From assembly GCA_026645945.1 (NCBI GenBank), contig JAPKMO010000002.1, positions 34,000 to 97,999 of the forward strand: 64,000 nucleotides of DNA, given 5' to 3'. This document shows, piece by piece, positions 16,458-24,927 of the stretch. Positions within the stretch are counted from its first letter, which is position 1. Each line of letters opens with the position of its first letter. Below the pieces are notes generated by a model. The model ran no database searches, was not told the origin of the DNA, and was given only the letters and a program-made list of their open reading frames with translations. Source of the stretch: Anaerolineae bacterium (lineage in GTDB: Bacteria > Chloroflexota > Anaerolineae > Aggregatilineales > Phototrophicaceae). The translations under genes were made by a program, and so were the position numbers.

Positions 16458-18425
16458 ATGCCGCAGAATTTATGGAACCCTGATGAGGCCAACCGCCTGC
16501 CCGATCTGGATGGGTTGGTTTACCGAAGCAGCCTGATGGGTCTTGACCGCGCCATCACCGGCGGTTTTGGCAGCGCCAGCGCCAAACTCAACCGCCGCGA
16601 TCATCTGGGGCGCGAAACCCGCCTGCTGGCGGTTAAGGGTTCCGGTCTGGATGCAGCCGCCATCACCGAAAACGGCTTCGCTCTTTTGCGGCTGGACGAA
16701 ATTGAGCCGCTGTTCGCCCGCGAAACACTGTCCGACGCTGAGATGGACGATTATCTGCCGCGCACGGCTTTCGAGCCGGGACGCCCACGCCCGCACCGCG
16801 AAACGCTGCTGCACGCCTTCATCCCCTATGCCCATGTAGACCACACCTGCCCGGACGCGATCCTCAGCCTGGCCTGCGCGCCGGACGCCGCACGCCTGAC
16901 GAGTGCCATTTACGGCTCGCGGCTGGCTTTCGTGCCGTACCAACGCCCCGGCTTCACCCTCAGCCGGCTGGTCGGGCAGATGGTTCGGGAAAATCCGTCG
17001 CTCGAAGGGGTCATCCTGGGCAAAAACGGCCTGCTGACCTGGGGCGACGATGCCAGAACGTGTTATGAAAAAACCATCGGCATCGTTCAGGAAACCGAGA
17101 TTTACGTTCAGGAGCAGCGCAAGGATAAACAGGTTTTCGGCGTGCCGGCCTTCCCGGCCATAAACGCCGCCAACCGGCAGGAAATCCTGGCGCAAACGCT
17201 GCCGGTTTTGCGGGGCGCGCTGTCCGGCGGCATCCTGTCTTACGACGACAGTGCGGCGGCGCTGGAACTGGCCGGCGGCGCGGCTGCCGGGACGGTCGGC
17301 CAATTGGCCGCGCCCTGCCCCGATTATCTGTTTCGCCTCCAGCGCCTGCCGCTGTATGTGGATTGGCAGCCGGCGGAGGGCGTTCCGGCGCTGTGCCACA
17401 AACTACGCGGCGGCATCGGCGACCCTGCGCCATGTATTGTCCTCATCCCTGGCCTGGGAATCATCAGCGCCGGGGCAAACGCTCACAACGCCGATGAAAA
17501 TCGCCGCCTTTACCGGCAAACCATCAACATCATCGGCGGCAGCCTGGCGCTGGGGGGCTTCGAGGGGCTGACCGAGGCGGAAGCTTTCGACCTGGAATAC
17601 GAAACGCCGCCTGCCGCGACCGGCGAACTGGAAGGCCGTGTAGCGCTGATTACCGGCGGCACGAGCGGCATCGGCCTGGCCGCAGCCGAGCGGCTGGCGC
17701 GTGATGGCGCGCATGTCGTCATCTTGGGCCGCAGCCGCGAAAAGGGCAAAGCCGTCGCCGCTGGCATCAACCAGCGTTATGGCCCCCGCCGCGCCCTGAT
17801 GATTGAGGCCGACGTGCGCGATGAATCCGCCGTAGAAGCGGCCTTCCGGCAGACGGTTCTAACCTACGGCGGGCTGGACATCCTGGTGAACAACGCCGGC
17901 AGCGCCGGGGGCGCGCCGGTCGAGGAAACCACGCTGGAGATGTGGCAGCATAATCTGGATGTGCTGGCTACCGGCTACTTTTTGGCCGCCCGCGCCGCCT
18001 TCCGGGTGATGAAAACGCAGGGAACGGGCGGGGCGATGGTGTTCGTGGCAAGCAAAAACAGCATCGCGCCGGGCAAGGGCGCAGCCGCCTACAGCGCGGC
18101 CAAAGCCGCCGAACTGCATCTGGCGCGCTGCCTGGCCGAAGAAGGCGGCGCTTACGGCATCCGCGTCAACTCGGTGCTGCCGGATGCGGTGATTCGCGGC
18201 AGCGGCATCTGGGACAGCGCCTGGAAGGAAGCCCGCGCCAGGCAGTACGGCGTCGCAGTGGATGATTTGTACGAGTTTTACCGGCAGCGCAATACGCTAA
18301 AGGTGGAAATTCTGCCGGAGGATGTGGCCGAGGCGGTCGCTTTCCTGGCCGGGCCGCGCAGCGCCAAAACGACGGCGGCAGTGCTGACGGTAGACGGCGG
18401 CGTGCCTACAGCTTATGTGCGGTAG
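16458..18425 (+). CDS. rhaD: Bifunctional rhamnulose-1-phosphate aldolase / lactaldehyde-type dehydrogenase
   Basis: The 655-residue fusion has a class II aldolase domain (about 20-370) and a short-chain dehydrogenase domain (about 390-655). In the aldolase part, YAHVDHTCPDAI gives paired His ligands and GKNGLLTWG is conserved. The SDR part has GGTSGIGLAAA, NNAG (LVNNAGSAGG) and the catalytic YSAAK. The enzyme splits L-rhamnulose-1-phosphate to dihydroxyacetone phosphate and L-lactaldehyde, then oxidises the aldehyde. This architecture matches rhizobial and Chloroflexi-type rhamnose operons. AAGGA lies only one to two bases before the ATG, an oddly tight spacing. Confidence 0.9.
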   Translation: MPQNLWNPDEANRLPDLDGLVYRSSLMGLDRAITGGFGSASAKLNRRDHLGRETRLLAVKGSGLDAAAITENGFALLRLDEIEPLFARETLSDAEMDDYLPRTAFEPGRPRPHRETLLHAFIPYAHVDHTCPDAILSLACAPDAARLTSAIYGSRLAFVPYQRPGFTLSRLVGQMVRENPSLEGVILGKNGLLTWGDDARTCYEKTIGIVQETEIYVQEQRKDKQVFGVPAFPAINAANRQEILAQTLPVLRGALSGGILSYDDSAAALELAGGAAAGTVGQLAAPCPDYLFRLQRLPLYVDWQPAEGVPALCHKLRGGIGDPAPCIVLIPGLGIISAGANAHNADENRRLYRQTINIIGGSLALGGFEGLTEAEAFDLEYETPPAATGELEGRVALITGGTSGIGLAAAERLARDGAHVVILGRSREKGKAVAAGINQRYGPRRALMIEADVRDESAVEAAFRQTVLTYGGLDILVNNAGSAGGAPVEETTLEMWQHNLDVLATGYFLAARAAFRVMKTQGTGGAMVFVASKNSIAPGKGAAAYSAAKAAELHLARCLAEEGGAYGIRVNSVLPDAVIRGSGIWDSAWKEARARQYGVAVDDLYEFYRQRNTLKVEILPEDVAEAVAFLAGPRSAKTTAAVLTVDGGVPTAYVR

Positions 18426-18468
18426 AATGGATAACAAAAATCGAAACGTCAAATAAGGTTCATTTTGA

Positions 18469-19908
18469 ATGGCTTCAAAACACGTTATTGCAGTTGACCT
18501 GGGCGCAGAGTCCGGGCGGGTGATGCAGGTCAGCCTGGACGGCGAACGCCTGCACATTGAAGAAATTCACCGTTTTCCCAGCGTGTCCGTCACCATTCAC
18601 GGCACGCTGTACTGGGACGTGCTGCGGATGTGGCACGAAATCACCACCGGCATCAAAATGGTCGCCCCCGGCGCGGCTTCAATTGGCGTGGACACCTGGG
18701 GGGTGGACTTCGGCCTGCTTGACCGGGACGGCAATCTGCTGGCGAATCCGGTTCATTACCGCGATAACCGCACCGACGGCATGATGGAGTGGGTTTTCGA
18801 GCGCGTGCCGCGCCGCGAGATTTTTGAGCGCACCGGCATCCAGTTCCTTCAACTCAATACGCTCTACCAGATCGCCAGCCTGGTGAAAGCCAACAGCCCG
18901 GTGCTGCAAAACGCGGCCACGTTTTTAACCATGCCCGATCTGCTCAACTACTGGTTAAGCGGCGTTAAGGCCAGCGAGTTCACCATCGCCACTACCACCC
19001 AGTTTTACAACCCGCGCAGCGGCGGCTGGGATGCCGACCTGCTGGCGAAAATCGGCGCGCCCACCCACATCCTGCCGGAGATCGTGCCGTCGGGGACGAA
19101 ACTAGGCGTGTATAACGGCATTCCGGTCATCGCGCCGGCCTGCCACGACACCGGCAGCGCCGTCGCCGCCGTACCGACCACCACCACCAACTACGCTTAC
19201 CTCAGCAGCGGCACATGGAGCCTGCTGGGGCTGGAACTGGACAGGCCGGTCATCAACGACGACGCTTACGCGGCCAACGTCACCAATGAAGGCGGGGTCG
19301 GCGGCAAGTTCCGCTTTTTGCGGAACATCACCGGCCTGTGGCTGATACAACAAAGCCGCCGCGTCTGGCAGGAGCAGACCGGCAAGTTATACGAATATGC
19401 AGAACTGGCGGAACTGGCGCAGGCCGCCGCCCCGTTCCGGTCGCTGTTCGACCCCGATCATAAAGACTTCCTGACCCCTGGTGACATCCCCGCCCGCCTG
19501 TGCGCCCTGTGCGCGCGCACCGGCCAGTCCCAGCCGGAAACGCCGGGCCAAATCGTGCGGGCGATTTACGAAAGCCTGGCTTTTAAGTACCGCTATTATC
19601 TCGAAAAGCTGGCGGCAGTATCCGGCCAGCGTGTGGACCGGCTGCATATCATCGGCGGCGGCTCGCGCAATACGCTGCTGTGCCAGATGGTCGCCAACGC
19701 CATCGGTCGCCCGGTAGTGGCCGGGCCGGCGGAGGCGACCGCCCTGGGTAACGCGCTGGTGCAGTTTATCGCCCTGGGCGAGTTCGCCGACCTGTCGCAG
19801 GCGCGCGAACTGATGAGCCGCAGCGCGGAAACCGCCACCTACGAACCTGCCGCTACCGCCGATTGGGACGCGCAGTACGCGCGCTTCCAATCGCTGCTGG
19901 TTGAGTAA
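18469..19908 (+). CDS. rhaB: Rhamnulokinase
   Basis: The 479-residue FGGY-family kinase begins with the ATP-binding VIAVDLGAESGRVMQV, the D-L-G-A-E-S-G-R form typical of rhamnulokinase. GVDTWGVDFGLLD (sugar/phosphate-site segment), ACHDTGSAVAAVP and SSGTWSLLG are also family hallmarks. IIGGGSRNTLLCQM is the C-terminal adenosine motif. It phosphorylates L-rhamnulose at C1. The gene lies 43 bases after the aldolase-dehydrogenase gene in the same direction. Confidence 0.92.
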   Translation: MASKHVIAVDLGAESGRVMQVSLDGERLHIEEIHRFPSVSVTIHGTLYWDVLRMWHEITTGIKMVAPGAASIGVDTWGVDFGLLDRDGNLLANPVHYRDNRTDGMMEWVFERVPRREIFERTGIQFLQLNTLYQIASLVKANSPVLQNAATFLTMPDLLNYWLSGVKASEFTIATTTQFYNPRSGGWDADLLAKIGAPTHILPEIVPSGTKLGVYNGIPVIAPACHDTGSAVAAVPTTTTNYAYLSSGTWSLLGLELDRPVINDDAYAANVTNEGGVGGKFRFLRNITGLWLIQQSRRVWQEQTGKLYEYAELAELAQAAAPFRSLFDPDHKDFLTPGDIPARLCALCARTGQSQPETPGQIVRAIYESLAFKYRYYLEKLAAVSGQRVDRLHIIGGGSRNTLLCQMVANAIGRPVVAGPAEATALGNALVQFIALGEFADLSQARELMSRSAETATYEPAATADWDAQYARFQSLLVE

Positions 19909-19932
19909 AAGAGGGTTTGAAGGGAGTCCATC

Positions 19933-21147
19933 ATGACGCTGCGTTTGCGATGGCCGACCCAATATCCGCTGATCCGGCAGCCGTTCGGCGTCAACTGGAC
20001 GGGCGACCCGGACTTTTATACCCGCGCGAACCTATCCGGCCATGAAGGGCTGGACATCGAAGCGCCGGAAGGCAGCGAGGTTTACGCCTGCGCCGACGGC
20101 GTGGTATCGCGCATTTCGCTGGACGGCGACAGCAGCCCGGACGAAAAACCCTACGGCAATCAGATTCGCATCACCCACGCTGTTGAAGGCGGCGATGTAG
20201 AGTACATCACCACTTACGGCCACTTGCAGCGTGTGCGGGACGGCTTGCAGGTCGGCAGCCGCGTGCTGGCCGGGGAACTCATCGGCTATGCAGGCAGCAC
20301 CGGCAGTTCTCATGGCGGCGCGCACCTGCACCTGATGCTCAAAAAACGCGGCGCCAGCGCCGCCGGCGAAACGCCCTTCCCCAAAGACATCATAGACCCG
20401 ACGCCGTTTCTGGAACCGCTGGCCTTCAGCGCCCAGTTTGCAACCGGCGGCGATAGACCAGACACTCCTGCGCCCGCCCCGCGTAAGCTGGGGCCGCCGC
20501 CCCTGCCGAAAGCCTTTAACGGGCGCTACCGCCTCCAGGCCAACGAGGCACAGTTCCGGGCGCGCTGGGGCTGGGTTTCGCTGGTGGATGGCAAACGCTA
20601 CCTGAACGTGATCGCCACGCCCAACGCGCCGTACAGCAGCCCGCAGCAGCGCAAGGACGCCAGCAGCACGTTGTTGATCGAAAATGCCATTCGTTACCTG
20701 AACCCGAAAAACGAACCCGACGGCACACCGCGCTACTGGCCGATTCCAGGTCGCTTTTACTTCTGCAATATTTTCGTCGGCGATGTAACGCGCCTGCTGC
20801 ACTGCGAAATCCCCAACAACCCCGCCGTGACCACCGTCGGGCAGGTGTTGAACTGGCTGCAAACATCCGGCCCGGCGGCGGGCTGGCGGCGCGCGAAGGA
20901 CGGCAAAGAAGCGCAGGACTGGGCCAACACCGGGCGCGTGGCGGTTATGCTGTGGCAGCAGGGCAAAACCAGCGATCATTCCGCGCTGGTGAGGCCGGGC
21001 AAAGGTTTCGTGGACTCGAAGGGTTTCTTCTGGCCGCGCGTGGCGCAGGCCGGCGCCGTCGTCACCGGCGATGGCGATTCTTATGTGACGTTTCGCGGCA
21101 GCTCAGACAAGCCGCGCGACCGGATATTCTGGTTTTTACACGATTAA
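19933..21147 (+). CDS. M23-type peptidase with an additional C-terminal domain
   Basis: The 404-residue protein has an N-terminal LytM/M23 metallopeptidase domain (about 35-160). HEGLDIEAPEGSEV carries the H-x-x-x-D zinc ligands and GGAHLHLML the H-x-H motif. After a Pro-rich linker, about 220 residues contain FYFCNIFVGDV and a later SDHSALV. The Cys...His spacing is suggestive of a CHAP/NlpC-like amidase, which I infer only weakly. There is no clear signal peptide. It sits inside the rhamnose operon between the kinase and transporter genes, 24 bases after the kinase; its link to rhamnose is not obvious. It may release rhamnose-bearing wall material, a guess. Confidence 0.8.
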   Translation: MTLRLRWPTQYPLIRQPFGVNWTGDPDFYTRANLSGHEGLDIEAPEGSEVYACADGVVSRISLDGDSSPDEKPYGNQIRITHAVEGGDVEYITTYGHLQRVRDGLQVGSRVLAGELIGYAGSTGSSHGGAHLHLMLKKRGASAAGETPFPKDIIDPTPFLEPLAFSAQFATGGDRPDTPAPAPRKLGPPPLPKAFNGRYRLQANEAQFRARWGWVSLVDGKRYLNVIATPNAPYSSPQQRKDASSTLLIENAIRYLNPKNEPDGTPRYWPIPGRFYFCNIFVGDVTRLLHCEIPNNPAVTTVGQVLNWLQTSGPAAGWRRAKDGKEAQDWANTGRVAVMLWQQGKTSDHSALVRPGKGFVDSKGFFWPRVAQAGAVVTGDGDSYVTFRGSSDKPRDRIFWFLHD

Positions 21148-21214
21148 GGCTGGGCGGCCAGCAGCGAGGTCGGCAGCAGACATCAGGCTGTAGGCCGGCA
21201 GAAAGCATCGGTAA

Positions 21215-22771
21215 ATGGGCGCAATTCTTGAACTTGAAAACATCAGCAAGCAGTTCCCCGGCGTCAAGGCGCTCGACGACGTGCGCTTTGATATGGCGGC
21301 GGGCGAAGTCCACGCCCTGTTGGGCGAAAACGGCGCGGGTAAATCCACGCTCATCAAAATCATCTCCGGCGTATACAAACAGGACGGCGGTACGATCAGG
21401 CTGGACGGCGAAACGGTGTCGTTCAACACCCCGCGCGAGGCACAGCAGCGCGGCATCGCCACCATCTACCAGGAACTGAGCCTCTACCCCGAACTGACGG
21501 TGGCGGAAAATATCTTTATGGGCCACGCGCCGCGCCGAAAACTGGGGCCTATCGAAGTGCTGGACTGGGGCGCGGCCAACCGGCGCGCCCAGGAAATTCT
21601 GGCTTCGCTGAATATTCATGATTTGGATGTAACGCGCAAAATCGGCACGCTGACGGTCGGCAATCGCCAGCGGGTCGAAATCGCCAAAGCACTGTCGCTG
21701 AACGCGCGCATCCTCATCATGGACGAGCCGACGGCGGCGCTCACCGAAGCCGACGTGGAACGGCTGTTTAACATCGTGCGGCTGCTGCGCGAACGCGGCG
21801 TGGGCATCATTTACATCAGCCACCGCCTGCACGAAGTATTTGAACTGGCCGACCGCGTGACGGTGCTGCGCGATGGGCAGTACGTCGGCACCAAGCCGGT
21901 CAGCGAAACCAGCGAAGACGACCTGGTGAGCATGATGGTCGGGCGCACGATTGACAACCTCTTCCCGAAGCTGGAAACCGAAGTCGGCAAACCGGTGCTG
22001 GAAATCCGCAGCCTGTGGCGCAAACCCCTGACACGGGGTGTCAGCTTCCAGCTTCGCGCCGGCGAAATCGTCGGGCTGGCCGGCCTGGTCGGTTCGGGGC
22101 GCAGCGAAGTCGCGCAGGTGATTTTTGGCATCAACCCGGCTGAAAGCGGCGAAATCCTGATTGACGGCAAACCGGTGACGATCAAACACCCCGGCCAGGC
22201 CATGAATCACGGCATCGCCTACGTGCCGGAAGATCGCGGCACGCAGGGACTGGTGCGGCAGATGCGTATCCGCGAAAATGTCTCCCTGTCGGTGTTAAAG
22301 GCCATCCGTTCGGGGCTGTTCATCAACCGCAAACAGGAACGCAGTCTGGCAACCAGCATGATTAAACAGCTTAATATCCGCGCCTACAGCACCGAACAGG
22401 TTGTCAACAAACTGTCCGGCGGCAACCAGCAAAAAGTGGTGGTCAGCAAGTGGCTCGCCAGCAAGCCTCGCATTCTGATTATGGACGAGCCGACGCGGGG
22501 CATTGACGTAGGCGCAAAGGCCGAAATTCACCGGCTGATGAGCGAACTGGCGCGCGAAGGGCTGGCCGTCCTGATGATTTCCAGCGAGCTGCCGGAAATC
22601 CTGGGCATGAGCGACCGCATCCTGGTGATGCGCGGCGGCCAGGTGGTGGCGGAATTTTCGCGCCAGGAAGCCACCCAGGAACGCATCGCCGCCGCCATGA
22701 TGAGCGAAACCGCCGGAAACGGCGCTGCGAAGTCGGAAACCATGATGATAGGTGAAAGCGAAACAGCATGA
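21215..22771 (+). CDS. rhaT: Sugar ABC transporter ATPase with two nucleotide-binding domains
   Basis: The 518-residue protein has two ABC domains in tandem. Domain 1: Walker A GENGAGKSTL, signature-like TVGNRQRVEIAKAL, Walker B ILIMDEPTAAL. Domain 2: degenerate Walker A GLVGSGRSEV, full signature LSGGNQQKVVV, Walker B ILIMDEPTRGI. This is the CUT2 (ribose/rhamnose) arrangement, where one site is usually catalytically weak. It energises uptake through the two permeases that follow, and the stop overlaps the next start by four bases. Substrate L-rhamnose is inferred from the operon. Confidence 0.9.
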   Translation: MGAILELENISKQFPGVKALDDVRFDMAAGEVHALLGENGAGKSTLIKIISGVYKQDGGTIRLDGETVSFNTPREAQQRGIATIYQELSLYPELTVAENIFMGHAPRRKLGPIEVLDWGAANRRAQEILASLNIHDLDVTRKIGTLTVGNRQRVEIAKALSLNARILIMDEPTAALTEADVERLFNIVRLLRERGVGIIYISHRLHEVFELADRVTVLRDGQYVGTKPVSETSEDDLVSMMVGRTIDNLFPKLETEVGKPVLEIRSLWRKPLTRGVSFQLRAGEIVGLAGLVGSGRSEVAQVIFGINPAESGEILIDGKPVTIKHPGQAMNHGIAYVPEDRGTQGLVRQMRIRENVSLSVLKAIRSGLFINRKQERSLATSMIKQLNIRAYSTEQVVNKLSGGNQQKVVVSKWLASKPRILIMDEPTRGIDVGAKAEIHRLMSELAREGLAVLMISSELPEILGMSDRILVMRGGQVVAEFSRQEATQERIAAAMMSETAGNGAAKSETMMIGESETA

Positions 22772-23775
22772 CAGCAACAACCGTTTCAGCCGCCCGGCAG
22801 TCCGCCCCAGGCTGGTTCAAAAACCTTCGGATGCTGGTCAGCGGTCAGGAAGGCGCGCTGACGCTGAGTCTGGCGCTGCTGGTGATCGTGGTCGGGACGG
22901 CCAACCCGCGCTTCCTGGCCCAGCAGAACATCTCCGATATTCTGCTCAACAGCTCCTATATCGCCGTCGCCGCCATCGGCATGAGTGCGGTCATTATCTC
23001 CGGCAACATTGATATTTCGGTCGGCGCGATGATCGGTGTACTGGCGACCATCAGCGGGCAGCTCTCCATCGTGCCGGGGATGCCGGTATGGATTTCGTGG
23101 CTCGTGCCGCTGATCGTCGGCCCGATGATCGGCGCGGTGACGGGTTTTCTGGTGGCGTATTTACGCATCCCGGCCATCGTGGTTTCGCTGGGTATGATGA
23201 GCATCCTCAAGGGCGGCCTGATTTTAGCGACCGGCGGGGTGTGGATTTACAACATGCCGCCGGAATATAAGCTGGCGCAGCAAAGTTTCCTCGGCCTGCC
23301 CGTGCCGGTTTATTTTATGCTCGCGCTGACCATCCTGGCGGCGCTGTGGATGCGTTATTCCCCCTCCGGGCGCGCCATTTACGCCGTCGGCGGCAATAAA
23401 GAGGCCGCTTTGCTCTCCGGCATTTCGCCGCGCGTGGTGCTGATGCGAGTGTTTATGTTCAACGGCCTGATGGTCGGCATCTCCAGCGTGCTGTTTGCCA
23501 CCCAGTTCAGTTCAATCCAATCCACCGTTCCAAGCGGGCTGGAGCTGACCATCATCACATCGGCGGTTGTCGGGGGTGTCAGCATCCTGGGCGGTACGGG
23601 TACGGTCATCGGCGCGACACTGGCGACCATTCTGCTGCGGGCCATCGGCAACGGCATGATTTTTATTAACGTTTCGGCCTACTGGCTGCAAGCGGTACAA
23701 GGCACGCTCATCCTGGTGACGGTGCTGATCGACCTGCTGCGCCGTCGCCGCCAGGCCGCGCAAATTCGAGGGTAA
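22768..23775 (+). CDS. rhaP: Sugar ABC transporter permease (first)
   Basis: The 335-residue CUT2 permease has about nine to ten hydrophobic helices after a short cytoplasmic N-terminus. NIDISVGAMIGVLA is the conserved G-G-I-D-L-S-V-G-like element, and YAVGGNKEAALLSGI is the cytoplasmic loop contacting the ATPase. ATGA overlap with the ATPase gene implies coupled translation. It probably pairs with the next permease as a heterodimer, as in RhaPQ systems. Confidence 0.9.
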   Translation: MTATTVSAARQSAPGWFKNLRMLVSGQEGALTLSLALLVIVVGTANPRFLAQQNISDILLNSSYIAVAAIGMSAVIISGNIDISVGAMIGVLATISGQLSIVPGMPVWISWLVPLIVGPMIGAVTGFLVAYLRIPAIVVSLGMMSILKGGLILATGGVWIYNMPPEYKLAQQSFLGLPVPVYFMLALTILAALWMRYSPSGRAIYAVGGNKEAALLSGISPRVVLMRVFMFNGLMVGISSVLFATQFSSIQSTVPSGLELTIITSAVVGGVSILGGTGTVIGATLATILLRAIGNGMIFINVSAYWLQAVQGTLILVTVLIDLLRRRRQAAQIRG

Positions 23776-23780
23776 ACATC

Positions 23781-24785
23781 ATGGCAGTTACCGAAAGACC
23801 ATCCCAACTGACCGAACAGTCCAACCCCATCGTCAGCCGTTTGCGGGCCGTTGTGCTGAGCAAAGAAGGCATCCTGTTTCTAATTATGATCGCGGCGATG
23901 CTTATCCTGTCGCTGCTGACCGACAAGTTCCTGACCACCAACAACCTGCTCAACCAGCTTCGTCTGGTGACGGAAATCGGGCTGATGGCGCTGCCGATGA
24001 CCTTCATTATCATCACCGGCGGCATTGACCTGTCGGTCGGCTCGATCTTCGGCCTCAGCGCCATCGTCATGGGCTTCCTCTGGCAGGATTCGGGCTGGCC
24101 GCTGGAGCTTGCTATCATCATGTGTATGGTGGTGGGGACGACAGCCGGCTTCATGAACGGCCTGTTTATTGTCCGGGTGGGCGTGCCGCCGCTCATCATG
24201 ACGCTGGCGACACTGGCGCTGTACCGGGGCATGGCGCTGGGCGTCAGCGAGGCGCGTTCCGCGCGCGGTTTCCCGGATTGGTTTTTTGACCTGGGACAGC
24301 GGCAGTTCCTCGGCATCCCATCCCAGCTGTGGATTTTGCTGATCGCGGCCATCATCGCCGGCATCGTGCTGGCGCGGACGCCCTTTGGGCGCGGCATTTA
24401 CGCGATGGGCAACAACGAACTGGGCGCACGTTTTTCCGGCATTCCGGTCAGGCTGTACAAACTGGCTATTTACACCTTTTCGGGTTTTATGGCCGGGCTG
24501 GCGGGTTACATCTTCACCTCGCGCATCAGCACCACGCGCGCAGACATGGGTACGGGGCTGGAACTGGACGTAATCGCCGCCGTCGTGCTGGGGGGAACAA
24601 GCATTAACGGCGGCAGCGGCAGCATCGTCGGCACGATGATCGGCCTGATCCTGATTCAACTTCTTAAAAACGGGCTGCTGTTGGGCGGGATCAAAGGCGA
24701 CGCGACCATTGTCATCATCGGCGCGATTCTGATTCTGGCGATCCTCATCAACAACCTGGTGCAGCGCCGCACCGGCGGGGACTGA
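23781..24785 (+). CDS. rhaQ: Sugar ABC transporter permease (second)
   Basis: A 334-residue CUT2 permease paralogous to the previous one. GGIDLSVGSIFGLSAI and YAMGNNELGARFSGI are the conserved motifs of the family, and about ten helices are visible. It starts six bases after the first permease. The two permeases and the double ATPase form the membrane complex, with the binding protein gene next, after a stem-loop. Confidence 0.9.
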   Translation: MAVTERPSQLTEQSNPIVSRLRAVVLSKEGILFLIMIAAMLILSLLTDKFLTTNNLLNQLRLVTEIGLMALPMTFIIITGGIDLSVGSIFGLSAIVMGFLWQDSGWPLELAIIMCMVVGTTAGFMNGLFIVRVGVPPLIMTLATLALYRGMALGVSEARSARGFPDWFFDLGQRQFLGIPSQLWILLIAAIIAGIVLARTPFGRGIYAMGNNELGARFSGIPVRLYKLAIYTFSGFMAGLAGYIFTSRISTTRADMGTGLELDVIAAVVLGGTSINGGSGSIVGTMIGLILIQLLKNGLLLGGIKGDATIVIIGAILILAILINNLVQRRTGGD

Positions 24786-24844
24786 GGCGGCGGCAGGGGC
24801 GCGGACGCCGCGCCTTCTTGCCAAAACCTGGGAAATGAGGTAAG

Positions 24845-24899
24845 CTAAGTACCAACTTTTGGAAATAACATGGTAATTTTTCCATGTTATTCTACTTAG
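24845..24899 (+). promoter_or_regulatory. Nested stem-loop before the binding-protein gene
   Basis: An inner 10-bp stem (AATAACATGG / CCATGTTATT) with an 8-base loop is enclosed by an outer pair CTAAGTA / TACTTAG. The structure sits in the 142-base gap between the second permease and the binding protein. A strong AAGGAGGA SD follows 10 bases later. Intercistronic stem-loops at this position commonly shield a downstream transcript and raise binding-protein output over permease; attenuation is an alternative. Confidence 0.6.
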
Positions 24900-24927
24900 T
24901 GTATCGGAAAGTTAAGGAGGATTTTGC

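Noticed and set aside
21062..22210. 382-residue minus-strand frame opposite the sugar ABC ATPase
   Set aside because: It is the shadow of a well-supported ATPase gene; composition is biased and no motif is seen.
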